Shown: positions 42,152 to 51,259 of the stretch, piece after piece
Position numbering within the stretch: the stretch's first letter is position 1
Layout of the letters: each line of letters starts with the position of its first letter
Source of the DNA: Cohnella abietis
GTDB taxonomy: Bacteria > Bacillota > Bacilli > Paenibacillales > Paenibacillaceae
Length of the DNA stretch: 64,000 bases
Direction: 5' to 3'
Assembly: GCF_004295585.1 (NCBI RefSeq)
Contig: NZ_AP019400.1
Span: 2,571,501-2,635,500 of the forward strand
Program-made: the position numbers and the translations under genes
The notes under the pieces: generated by a model
What the model was told of the DNA's origin: nothing
Seen by the model: the letters and a program-made list of their open reading frames with translations, nothing else
Databases searched by the model: none

Positions 42152-44392
42152 ATGGTGCGCTTTATACCCAGACAAAAATATATTCGTATTTTTCTAGTGC
42201 TGTGCATACTGTTTTCGCTAGTGTCGATTCCTTTTGTGTATATTATTACTCGGCAATTTTCTACGTATGCGATGAAACAGATCGACAAGGCGAACGAAAT
42301 TGAGGTTGTACATGCACAAGAGAATGCCCAGTTTCTGTTAAAGAAAATGATTGGATACGGTCTGAATATGTATCAGGACAAGAGCATCCAGGTTTGGCTA
42401 ACGGATAAGGTGCAAACGCCGGAGCATCAGATGGATGCGATGAAAGCGGCTGCCAACTATACGACGACTGAGCCCTTCATAGAAAATATTTATTTGTTTA
42501 ATATGCGCTCGGAGCATGCGATTAATCTAAAGTATGGGGTTACTTCGTTTGAGCTATTTTCTGATCAGGTTATTCTTGAGCTTGTTGGGCAGTCCAGAAA
42601 ATCCTATTTGAATTTCTTTACGTACGATACGAACGGACAGACGAAGCTGGCGCTGATCATTCCGACGGTGCCTTCTGGGCAAAAATCGTTCGGCTATTTG
42701 GTTATGCTCATGGACATTCAACTGCTTCAGCAATATTTGCTTAAAGACAACCAGTCATCGGGAACGAGGTCCTTTATTCTGGATCACAATGGGCAGGTTA
42801 TGCTTGGTTCAAGCGACTCGGATGAGCTGTATGCTGAGCTGGCCAAGAAATCGACTAAGGAGAAGGGGAGCTTCTCTTATAATGACAATGGTGAGCTGTG
42901 GTCTGTCCAATATGCGCAAATCGAGCCACAAGGATGGACCTTGTATCAAACGGCTAAGTATAATCTCATCATTGCGGATTTTAATTCTTTTAGAAATAAA
43001 ATGCTGCTATTCGTCGTGTCCTTCGTGGTCTTAATGTTGGGTATTCTGTTCTGGAATTCACGCCGTACTTACAAGCCGTTCTCCCAGCTTGCGGATCAGT
43101 TGGAGATGAAATTCGGTCTGCAGCTAAGAAGCGAGAGTAATGATGGTCCGAGGGAAGAATATAAGGTTATTCGTTATGGGATTGAGATGCTTGCTAATCA
43201 GGTTGATAAGATGGATACATCCATGCGAGAGCATAAAAGTGTAATCAAGCTCGAGTATTTAAGGCAGTGGATTGTTCAAGGTAAGCTCATTGCCCCTGTC
43301 GAGCAATATCTCCGTGAGCAGACGAAGTTGTTCGAAGGGGACGGTCTATATCTCAGTGTAATTAGAATTAACGGATATAGCCTTTTCGAGGACCAGTACA
43401 ATTTTGCTTCCAGAAAGCTGATGAAATACGCTATTGGCAACATCGCCGAAGAGATTATTAATCATTATGGACACTCGGCCTCTGTCGATTTGGGTGGAGA
43501 TCACTTAGCCCTGCTCATCTCTGGCTCAGATATTCCAATGAACAAGCTAGTGGAAACCCTTGAGGATGTCGGAAAACAAATCAACAAATGGACGCGGATA
43601 GACGTGACAATCGCTGTTAGTGGACAGTATCAATTTGGCGATGATCTGCGGAGTCTCTACAACCATATTCATGAATTAACGATGCTTAAATTTATATCCG
43701 GAGCAGATAAGATTTATTTGGAGCAGGATTTTGAGGCTTATATGGAGCGGGTTCAGCCGCTTCCCGATGACAAGCTGCTGGATGAGCTGATTAAGAGAGT
43801 TAGATTGGGGAAAACGGAAGAAGTTACAGCGAGCTTGGGACAAATTTTCGGACATATGCAGACCATGCACTATGCGGATAGTAAGTTTCAATTATCTTTG
43901 ATTTTGTACACGTTGTTCAAAACCTTCAATAAGCTGCCGTCTGTCGAATCCGTTGAAGGAGTCGAGAGTATTTTGGAGAGGTTCGATACACTGGGAGGAA
44001 TTAAGGGTTGGCTGGAGCAGGAGCTGTTTGAGATTATGGACGACCTAAACAACAAGAAGGGGTCCAGCCGCCGAGATGAAATTGTAACCGAAGTCGTGGA
44101 ATATGTGAAAACCCATCTACACGATCCGCTGTTGACGATTGAGGAGATTTCGGAGCATGTATCCTTGTCTACACGTTATATCCGCCAGCTATTTAAGGAA
44201 GTATTCGAGACGACGCTGTCCGATTACATTATGGAGGAACGCATCAACAAGGTTAAAGGTCTCCTAGAAACGACCAACTGGACAGTAACAGATATCGGCG
44301 AACGCTCCGGATTCCAGACCAAAAGTCACTTTTTTACAACATTTAAGAAAGCAACTGGCATGACTCCTAGCCAGTATCGGGATAAGTCATAA
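42152..44392 (+). CDS. Membrane-bound AraC family regulator (YesS/YtdP-like)
   Basis: Fused sensor-regulator of 746 residues. A helix at FLVLCILFSLVSIPFVYIITRQF opens an extracellular dCache-like domain. A second helix (LLFVVSFVVLMLGILFWNSRR) near residue 285 leads to the cytoplasm. A GGDEF-like-spaced middle part without the motif follows, and the last 100 residues are an AraC double helix-turn-helix (EEISEHVSLSTRYIRQLFKEVF; VTDIGERSGFQTKSHFFTTFKKATGMTPSQYR). In this family a sugar sensed outside switches on the neighbouring importer. Likely targets are the permease/SBP/GH42 genes at 45.7-52.2 kb. The start is behind AGGGAGAG; the 20-bp repeats upstream could be its own binding sites. Confidence 0.92.
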   Translation: MVRFIPRQKYIRIFLVLCILFSLVSIPFVYIITRQFSTYAMKQIDKANEIEVVHAQENAQFLLKKMIGYGLNMYQDKSIQVWLTDKVQTPEHQMDAMKAAANYTTTEPFIENIYLFNMRSEHAINLKYGVTSFELFSDQVILELVGQSRKSYLNFFTYDTNGQTKLALIIPTVPSGQKSFGYLVMLMDIQLLQQYLLKDNQSSGTRSFILDHNGQVMLGSSDSDELYAELAKKSTKEKGSFSYNDNGELWSVQYAQIEPQGWTLYQTAKYNLIIADFNSFRNKMLLFVVSFVVLMLGILFWNSRRTYKPFSQLADQLEMKFGLQLRSESNDGPREEYKVIRYGIEMLANQVDKMDTSMREHKSVIKLEYLRQWIVQGKLIAPVEQYLREQTKLFEGDGLYLSVIRINGYSLFEDQYNFASRKLMKYAIGNIAEEIINHYGHSASVDLGGDHLALLISGSDIPMNKLVETLEDVGKQINKWTRIDVTIAVSGQYQFGDDLRSLYNHIHELTMLKFISGADKIYLEQDFEAYMERVQPLPDDKLLDELIKRVRLGKTEEVTASLGQIFGHMQTMHYADSKFQLSLILYTLFKTFNKLPSVESVEGVESILERFDTLGGIKGWLEQELFEIMDDLNNKKGSSRRDEIVTEVVEYVKTHLHDPLLTIEEISEHVSLSTRYIRQLFKEVFETTLSDYIMEERINKVKGLLETTNWTVTDIGERSGFQTKSHFFTTFKKATGMTPSQYRDKS

Positions 44393-44407
44393 TAGGCAGA
44401 AACTGCA

Positions 44408-45450
44408 AATCTTAGTAGCCGTGAGTGCGTTATATGCTCGCGGCTGCTGGAATTCGCTGATCTTAGTAGCTCCCAGCGGCCCCCACCAATCTCCGTTTCC
44501 CCACCATTAGTCCGCTTCCAGCATCTTGCAGTCCAACAGTCCTCGATTTCCTCCAATTAGTCCGTTCTCAGCGGCTTGCAAGTCCTCCAACCCCGGTTTT
44601 CCACCAATTAGTCCGTTCTCAGCGGCTTGCAAGTCCTCCAACCCCGGTTTTCCACCAATTAGTCCGTTCTCAGCGGCTTGCAAGTCCACCAACCCCGTTT
44701 TTCCACCAATTAGTCCGTTCTCAGCGGCTTGCAAGTCCACCAACCCCGTTTTTCCACCAATTAGTCCGCTCCCAACGGCTTGCAACTCCTCCAACCCCGC
44801 TTTTCCACCAATTAGTCCGCTCCCAACGGCTTGCAAGTCCACCAACCCCGGTTTTCCACCAATTAGTCCGTTCTCAGCGGCTTGCAAGTCCTCCAACCCC
44901 GCTTTTCCACCAATTAGTCCGCTCCCAACGGCTTGCAAGTCCTCCAACCCCGCTTTTCCACCAATTAGTCCGCTCCCAACGGCTTGCAACTCCTCTGACT
45001 ACGTTTTTCCACCAATTAGTCCGTTCTCAGCGGCTTGCAAGTCCTCCAACCCCGTATTTCCACCAATTAGTCCGCTCCCAGCGTCTTGCAGCGCACCAAA
45101 CCTCGTCTTTCCACCAATTAGTCCGCTCCCAGCGTCTTGGAGCCCACGAATCCCCGTGTTTCAACCAATTAGTCCGCTCCCAGCGTCTTGCAGCCCACGA
45201 ATCCTCGTCTTTCCACCAATTAGTCCGTTCTCAGCGGCTTGCAAGTCCTCCAACCCCGGTTTTCCACCAATTAGTCCGTTCTCAGCGGCTTGCAAGTCCT
45301 CCAACCCCGCTTTTCCACCAATTAGTCCGCTCCCAACGGCTTGCAAGTCCTCCGACCGCGTCTTTCCACCAATTAGTCCGTTCTCAGCGGCTTGCAAGTC
45401 CTCCAACCGCGTTTTCCCACCAATTAGTCCGTTCTCAGCTTCTTGCAGCT
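44408..45450. repeat. Tandem array B: about 21 copies of a 51-bp unit related to array A
   Basis: The first two units, at 44411 and 44462, read CTTAGTAGC and carry GTGAGTGCGTTAT or CTCCCAGCGGC. The first is close to the reverse complement of array A. Then come about 19 units with the core (A)ATTAGTCCG, followed by TTCTCAGCGGC, CTCCCAACGGC or CTCCCAGCGTC, and CAAGTCCxCCAACCCCG-xTTTTCCACC, at 51-bp spacing (one of 44 and one of 50). The three subtypes are interspersed, showing block duplication. All copies are contiguous. Both strands are open (17-residue periods such as ISPFSAACKSSNPGFPP) but lack ribosome sites. The array starts 16 nt after the AraC gene ends. Confidence 0.9.
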
Positions 45451-45658
45451 TCTCGAACCCTGGTTACTTATCACTTGGCTTTTCCCAGCCCAATAAGGCT
45501 TTTTGCCGTTTTGGATACCTCATAACCGGAATAAGAACCTCTAATTTGGATCATTTCAACACCTATTACCCTGTATGAGAACTATACGCCGGGAAGTGCA
45601 GCCGCCTATGATTAAGCCACGAGAGGAACACACTATCTAACAGAAGCAGGTGGAGCCA

Positions 45659-46570
45659 ATGAGTTTTATTAGAGAGGTCACGAAAAATAAGTTCTTGTAT
45701 ATATTGGCGCTGCCCGGGCTGATGTTCTTGATCGTATTCGCTTATGTGCCGTTGAACGGACATTTGATCGCCTTCAAGAAATATCGGTTAGCAGATGGCC
45801 TATGGGGAAGCAAGTTCGTTGGATTCGATAATTTCAAATTTTTCTTCATGAGCGCCGACTGGTACAAGGTAACGTTTAATACGGCATTTCTTAACGGATT
45901 GTTCCTTGTATTCGGTTTAGGAATCGCTCTTGTACTTGCATTGTTTCTTAATGAAATTCGCCATGCACTCTTTAAGAGGCTAGCGCAGTCGTTTATCTTT
46001 ATGCCTTATTTCATCTCATGGTTGGTTGTGAGCATGATGGCGTTCGCTTTTCTAAACACGACGGATGGCGTGGTCAACCGAACTTTAGAAGCGTACGGGG
46101 CAGAAAGAATCAATTGGTATTTGAAAGCCGAAGTGTGGCCAGCCATTCTAACACTGATTTACGTATGGAAGTTTGCAGGCTATTATTCGATTATTTTTCT
46201 AGCTGCTATCACAGGCATCTCTGGTGAATTTTACGAGAGCGCACGGATTGATGGGGCAACGCGTTTTCAACAAATCATTCATATTACCATTCCGTTAATT
46301 AGAAGCGTCATTATCGTGCTTGGATTACTGGGTATCGGTCGTATTTTCTATGGTGACTTCGGAATGATTTATGGAATTATCGGCGACAATAGCGCCTTGT
46401 ATTCTACTACGGATGTTATTGACACCTACACGTATCGTTCACTTCGGGTATTGAGTGATTTCAGTAAATCCTCTGCCGTCGTCCTTTACCAGTCCGTTAT
46501 GGGATTAATTACAATCGTCATTTTCAATCTATTAGCCAAAAAAATCGACAAGGATTCTGGCTTGTTCTAA
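45659..46570 (+). CDS. Carbohydrate ABC transporter permease, LplB type
   Basis: First permease of a second CUT1-type importer, 303 residues. Membrane helices start at FLYILALPGLMFLIVFAYVPLNG. The EAA-like loop reads YESARIDGATRFQQIIHITIPLI, with the usual Glu/Ala/Gly-Ala spacing slightly altered (ESA instead of EAA). The terminal segment is KKIDKDSGLF. GTG 45650 is in frame, but AGGTGGAG overlaps it, so ATG 45659 is the likely start. It is followed after 15 nt by its partner permease and a binding lipoprotein; a GH42 beta-galactosidase completes the operon, hinting at a galactoside substrate. Confidence 0.9.
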   Translation: MSFIREVTKNKFLYILALPGLMFLIVFAYVPLNGHLIAFKKYRLADGLWGSKFVGFDNFKFFFMSADWYKVTFNTAFLNGLFLVFGLGIALVLALFLNEIRHALFKRLAQSFIFMPYFISWLVVSMMAFAFLNTTDGVVNRTLEAYGAERINWYLKAEVWPAILTLIYVWKFAGYYSIIFLAAITGISGEFYESARIDGATRFQQIIHITIPLIRSVIIVLGLLGIGRIFYGDFGMIYGIIGDNSALYSTTDVIDTYTYRSLRVLSDFSKSSAVVLYQSVMGLITIVIFNLLAKKIDKDSGLF

Positions 46571-46585
46571 GGAGGAGTAACACGA

Positions 46586-47482
46586 ATGAAAACGAAAGTC
46601 CGGGAAGATAAGTCCATACTGGAAAAAAGCTTTGTCATCGGCATTTACGTGTTCGTAGGGCTATTCGCCCTCCTATGCATCGTTCCGTTCTGGCTAGTTG
46701 TTATTAATTCGTTCGCTTCGGAGAGCAGCATCAAAATCCATGGTATGCAGCTATTTCCGAAGGAATTCTCATTATATTCCTATCAATATACAATGGCAGG
46801 CAAGCAAATTCTCAGCAGCTACATGGTTACCATTACCGTAACAGTCGTCGGAACTTGCTTGGCCGTACTAATTACGTCTATGTATGCCTATGTGCTAGCC
46901 CACCCTAAAGTGAAATACCGAAACATTTTATCCTTCATGACCTATTTTACGATGGTTTTCGGTGCTGGATTAGTCGGCTTCTATATTCTCATAGCGAACA
47001 CCCTTGGACTGAAGGATACGTTATGGGCGCTAATACTTCCTTATATGTTAAATCCCTTCTTTGCCTTTATTATGGTGTCGTTCTTTCGAACAATGCCTTA
47101 CGAGATTAACGAGGCAGCTACGATTGATGGAGCCAATGACCTGACCATCTTCTTTAGAATTATTTTGCCAATCTCGAAGCCCGTTATTGCCACTGTAAGC
47201 TTGTTCTACGCTCTCCAATACTGGAATGATTTCTATTTGGCGCTCTTGTTCATCGACAATCATAATCTTCACCCACTGCAAATTATGATTCGCCAAATCA
47301 TATCGAACGTTAATATCAGCTCCTATGTCGGAGGTAGTCAAACCTCGTATTCGCAAGCGGTGCCGACATATGGGGTGCAGCTGGCAACAGTATGCTTAAC
47401 GATCGGTCCTATCATTTTCTTATATCCTTTTGTGCAAAAATTTTTCGTCAAGGGGATTACAATTGGAGCGCTAAAAGGTTAG
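46586..47482 (+). CDS. Carbohydrate ABC transporter permease, LplC/YtcP type
   Basis: Second permease of this importer, 298 residues, behind AAGGAGGAG. Typical helices: FVIGIYVFVGLFALLCIVPFWLVVINSFASE, an inner-loop EINEAATIDGANDLTIFFRIILPISKP bearing the EAA motif, and the conserved end QKFFVKGITIGALKG. Its neighbours fix its role as the partner of the LplB-like subunit. It differs from the permease at 1502, so the two importers are separate systems rather than a recent duplication. Confidence 0.93.
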   Translation: MKTKVREDKSILEKSFVIGIYVFVGLFALLCIVPFWLVVINSFASESSIKIHGMQLFPKEFSLYSYQYTMAGKQILSSYMVTITVTVVGTCLAVLITSMYAYVLAHPKVKYRNILSFMTYFTMVFGAGLVGFYILIANTLGLKDTLWALILPYMLNPFFAFIMVSFFRTMPYEINEAATIDGANDLTIFFRIILPISKPVIATVSLFYALQYWNDFYLALLFIDNHNLHPLQIMIRQIISNVNISSYVGGSQTSYSQAVPTYGVQLATVCLTIGPIIFLYPFVQKFFVKGITIGALKG

Positions 47483-47549
47483 GCTTATCCCGGAGATATC
47501 CGGTTGAGCATAGATAACAGATCACAACAATCGGGAGGTTGAAGCAAGG

Positions 47550-49106
47550 ATGAAAAAGACACTCGCAGTAGGTTTATCGGTATTATTACTTATGCTTACA
47601 GTACTCGGATGTGGCTCCAAATCTGAAAACAAGGCTAATTCTGAAACAAATTCACCGTCGGCAAGCCCGTCGGCTAACTCCTCAGAAAAGCTTTCCCCGG
47701 TAACATTAAAGATTATTTTGCCTGGTGACCGTCCTGCGGATATGGATTTGATTATTGCGGAAGCGGAGAAAAGAATGGCAGACACGATTAATGTGAAGCT
47801 TAATCTTGTATTCGTACCTTGGTCTGATTTGGCCTCGAAGACGCAGGTTATGCTTGCATCCGGTGAGGACGTAGATCTAATCTTTGACGCCCCTTGGCTG
47901 CATATGGAGCAAATGATTGCTTCTGGTTACTACGAGCCGTTAGAGGATTTATTGGCGAAATACGGACAAGATGCGGTTGCGGTTAGATCCCAGCAAATGT
48001 TCGATGCTAACAAGTTTCTAGGAAATATCTATGCTCTCCCACTCGGAAACTCTCATCTTGCTGGAAGAACGTATTTAGTTCGCAAGGACCTCAGAGAGAA
48101 ATATGGCATACCGCCTATTAAATCTTACGAGGATTTGATTGCAATGGCCTATAAAATTAAGGAAAACGAGAAAAATATTATTCCGATTCTAGCCAAAGGC
48201 CAGCCTGGTCAGAAAGATTCGGCTTGGGGAGCATTCAGATCCTTCATGACCTTCCAGCCAGAAATTCTAAGATCGGATGCGCTAGGTCAAAGTATTATTC
48301 TTCATTACAAAAATAACGATGGAAAAGTATATAACCTATTTGACGAGATGGACCCAGTAGTCTGGTCATGGATTGAAGAAGCGCGCAAGCTGTATAACGA
48401 AGGCTTGATCCATCCAGACGTGCTTGCAATCAAAGACGCGGATACTGTGTTTGAATCGGGAAATGTAGCGATATACGCTACGAACGAATTCGGTGTGCCT
48501 ACGAAAATGATGACTTCTATTCCTAAGAACGTACCCGGTGGCGAGCTCGAAGCTGTAACCTTCATGCCTTTGGAAAAGGGTAAGGTCACAACAAACTTTA
48601 AACAAGCTAATTTCCAGGCTATCCCGAAAGTAAGCAAAAACAAGGAACGCGCCATGATGTTCTTGAACTGGACTGCTAAGAAGGAAAACTATGATCTGTT
48701 AGCGTACGGAATCGAAGGTCGGAATTACGAAGCAATCGGAGATGACCAATATCAAAGTCTTCCAGATAGCAAATACGCGTTTTTCCCGTATGCGTGGATT
48801 TGGAATCCGACATTGGATCGCTTGAACGCTGGCTTCGACCCTGAAGCGATTGAGCATTACAAATTTAATGCTAGTGCAGACAATTTGATTACAAGCGCAC
48901 TAACTGGCTTCTCTTTCAATCCGGAGCCTGTAGCGAACGAGGTTTCCTTATATAGCGCAATCGAAGATAAGTATTATTCCTCTTTATTCAATGGAGTGTC
49001 TGATCCGCAGAAAACCTGGGACAAGCTGAAATCCGAAGGCGAAGGTTATCTGAAAAAAATCCAAATCGAGCTGCAGAAGCAAATCGACGAGTTCTTGAAA
49101 AAATAA
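47550..49106 (+). CDS. Extracellular solute-binding lipoprotein
   Basis: Sugar receptor of the importer, 518 residues. Signal peptide MKKTLAVGLSVLLLMLTVLGC with lipobox VLGC, then a Ser/Asn-rich linker (SENKANSETNSPSASPSANSSEK). The domain continues with VTLKIILPGDRPADMDLIIAEAEKRM, the family-1 opening. The body has Trp/Tyr-rich stretches (FPYAWIWNPTLDRL) that could stack sugar rings. ATG 47550 is behind GGGAGGTTGA. It is followed by a hairpin that may protect the upstream mRNA and lower expression of the hydrolase genes. Confidence 0.9.
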   Translation: MKKTLAVGLSVLLLMLTVLGCGSKSENKANSETNSPSASPSANSSEKLSPVTLKIILPGDRPADMDLIIAEAEKRMADTINVKLNLVFVPWSDLASKTQVMLASGEDVDLIFDAPWLHMEQMIASGYYEPLEDLLAKYGQDAVAVRSQQMFDANKFLGNIYALPLGNSHLAGRTYLVRKDLREKYGIPPIKSYEDLIAMAYKIKENEKNIIPILAKGQPGQKDSAWGAFRSFMTFQPEILRSDALGQSIILHYKNNDGKVYNLFDEMDPVVWSWIEEARKLYNEGLIHPDVLAIKDADTVFESGNVAIYATNEFGVPTKMMTSIPKNVPGGELEAVTFMPLEKGKVTTNFKQANFQAIPKVSKNKERAMMFLNWTAKKENYDLLAYGIEGRNYEAIGDDQYQSLPDSKYAFFPYAWIWNPTLDRLNAGFDPEAIEHYKFNASADNLITSALTGFSFNPEPVANEVSLYSAIEDKYYSSLFNGVSDPQKTWDKLKSEGEGYLKKIQIELQKQIDEFLKK

Positions 49107-49132
49107 ACAGCTTTAATTCGAGGGACATCTAC

Positions 49133-49161
49133 AGGGTATTCAGCTTATAGCTGGATACCCT
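49133..49161 (+). other. Intercistronic hairpin after the binding-protein gene
   Basis: AGGGTAT-T-CAGC pairs with GCTG-G-ATACCCT around TTATA. No T-run follows, so it probably stabilises the mRNA 3' end of the binding-protein gene rather than terminating. Confidence 0.6.
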
Positions 49162-49191
49162 CCTTCATACACAAAGAGGTGACACATTCAT

Positions 49192-51240
49192 ATGAAAAGC
49201 AAGAAGCTTCAGTCCCAAGTGTTATATGGAGCTGACTATAATCCCGAGCAATGGCCGATTGAGGTCATAGAACGGGATGTCGTGCTCATGAAAGAGGCAG
49301 GAATCAATGCAGTGACTCTAAATGTATTCGGCTGGGGAATGATTGAACCGGTGGAAAACTGTTACGATTTCAATAAGCTGGACTATGTGTTCGACTTGCT
49401 CGAGCATAATGGGATCGGCGTTGTATTGGCTACTCCGACAGCCGCACCTCCTTCTTGGATGTTCCAGAAGGATCCCACGATGCTGAAAGTAAATGAGAAT
49501 GGTCAAAGGGTCGAGCATTGGAGCCGGCAGGCTTACTGTCCTAACCACTCTTTATATAGAGAGAACATTCGCAATATGGCAAGAGTGCTAGCGGAACGAT
49601 ATGGGAAGAGATCTAATCTACTGCTGTGGCATATTAACAACGAATGTATTTTGCATTGCTATTGCGATTGCTGTGCAGCTGAATTTAGAACTTGGCTGCG
49701 CAATAAGTATGAAACGTTCGAACGCTTGAATGACTCTTGGCAGCTGCAACAGTGGAGTCTCGCCAAAACAGACTGGGAGCAAATCAGACCCCCAATCGGA
49801 GGGATGACTCACACGAGCGCAAGCCTGGATTATCAGCGATTTATGTCAGACAGCAATATGCAGGGCTTTCTAGCAGAGAAGGAAGAGATCATTCGGATTA
49901 CGCCGGATATCCCTATCACAACCAATTTCTATTCCATTGATTTTCTCGGACAAATCCATCATCAATGGGCGCCACACTTGGACGTTATTTCTTGGGATTC
50001 TTATCCACCGCACAGGGATTATGCAGTATGGGCAGCATTTCAGCACGATTATTTTCGTAGCTTGAAGCAAGCTCCTTTTCTTCTTATGGAGCAAGCCTCC
50101 AGTAACGTGAATTGGAAGCCTTATAACCCAGCTAAGCGGCCCGGAATGATGAGCTTGCAAAGCTATCAGGCGGTTGCCCGTGGGGCCGAGGCTATTATGT
50201 ATTTTCAGTTCCGACAAAGCCGCGGGGGTGTAGAGAAATATCATAGCTCGCTCGTAAGTCATGGTACGGAATCTGACAATCGGGTATTTCGGGAAATCAG
50301 TAAGCTTGGCCATGAGCTGGAAAAGCTAGACAAGGTTCTTCAGACTCGTATTCATGCTCGAGTAGCCGTCCTATTCGATATTACATTGATGTGGCTGGTG
50401 AACTGGAACAAGACAAGTCAGGACATCGATTACCGTAGCACCGTGACCGCATTCTATAGACCTCTGTATGAAGCAAACATTGCGGTGGACATCGTTCATC
50501 CGTTGGAAGACTTGTCGGGCTACGACGTTATTGTAGCACCAATGCTTTATATGTTCGAAGAGGGCGTTCCGGACAATTTGCGTTCGTATGTGGAACAGGG
50601 CGGCAAGCTAGTCATGAGCTACAACAGCGGAATGGTCAACGGCTGTGACGTTGTGGAATATGGCGGTTTTCTTCGTCCAATTGACGACGTATTCGGAATC
50701 ATCGTTGAAGAAGCTGATGCGTTAGAGCCTAATATGTCCAATCGGATTGAGTGGAGGGGCAAGAGTCATATTGACAGCTCAAAGAGTTCAACTAGTTCAA
50801 CTCGCTCAGAGATTTACCGCACCGATAAGTGGGGCGAGGTCGTTCGCTTGAACGGAGCGGAGGCGATTGCCGTATATCTGGAAGACTATTATGCTGGGCA
50901 GCCAGCTGTGACGCGGAATGGCTATGGACAGGGAGAAGCTTATTATGTTTCTGCGCATCCCGAGGACAGCTTTATACGGGAGCTGTTGTTGGACGTCTGT
51001 TCTACTGCGGAAGTAGAGCCACTATGCCCCAAAGCTCCAAAAGGAGTGGAAATTACCATTCGAGAGGATGAGGGACAACGGTTTATGTTTGTTCTGAACC
51101 ATCATGCGGCTCCAATTGAGATAGATGTGGGTTGGCTAGAGGGTGCGGCTTGGAAGGATATGCTACAACAGACTAGCATTAGCGGAAAAGTTACTATAGA
51201 CGCTTACAGCACACTCATTCTAGAGGAAGAGCAGGGCTGA
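49192..51240 (+). CDS. Glycoside hydrolase family 42 beta-galactosidase
   Basis: Cytoplasmic beta-galactosidase of 682 residues. The N-terminal YGADYNPEQWP and VTLNVFGWGMIEP strands are characteristic. The acid/base Glu151 lies in LLWHINNEC, and the nucleophile Glu300 in LLMEQASSN. Cysteines 116, 152, 156, 158, 160 and 161 form the zinc-type cluster seen in many GH42 enzymes. A trimerisation domain and a small C-terminal beta domain follow. It releases galactose from short galactosides that the importer brings in. Start ATG 49192 after AAGAGGTGA. The next gene, an epimerase-like protein, may handle the released sugar. Confidence 0.93.
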   Translation: MKSKKLQSQVLYGADYNPEQWPIEVIERDVVLMKEAGINAVTLNVFGWGMIEPVENCYDFNKLDYVFDLLEHNGIGVVLATPTAAPPSWMFQKDPTMLKVNENGQRVEHWSRQAYCPNHSLYRENIRNMARVLAERYGKRSNLLLWHINNECILHCYCDCCAAEFRTWLRNKYETFERLNDSWQLQQWSLAKTDWEQIRPPIGGMTHTSASLDYQRFMSDSNMQGFLAEKEEIIRITPDIPITTNFYSIDFLGQIHHQWAPHLDVISWDSYPPHRDYAVWAAFQHDYFRSLKQAPFLLMEQASSNVNWKPYNPAKRPGMMSLQSYQAVARGAEAIMYFQFRQSRGGVEKYHSSLVSHGTESDNRVFREISKLGHELEKLDKVLQTRIHARVAVLFDITLMWLVNWNKTSQDIDYRSTVTAFYRPLYEANIAVDIVHPLEDLSGYDVIVAPMLYMFEEGVPDNLRSYVEQGGKLVMSYNSGMVNGCDVVEYGGFLRPIDDVFGIIVEEADALEPNMSNRIEWRGKSHIDSSKSSTSSTRSEIYRTDKWGEVVRLNGAEAIAVYLEDYYAGQPAVTRNGYGQGEAYYVSAHPEDSFIRELLLDVCSTAEVEPLCPKAPKGVEITIREDEGQRFMFVLNHHAAPIEIDVGWLEGAAWKDMLQQTSISGKVTIDAYSTLILEEEQG

Positions 51241-51259
51241 TTTTAGGAGGAGCTAGAGA

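Noticed and set aside
29273-45450. CRISPR-like arrays at the two repeat regions
   Set aside because: The 51-bp units are joined head to tail with no unique spacers, no short palindromic repeat, and no cas genes near.
44526-45578. A 350-codon plus-strand reading frame through array B
   Set aside because: It has no ribosome site, begins with a TTG within the repeats, and exists because the period is a multiple of three; the opposite strand is open as well.
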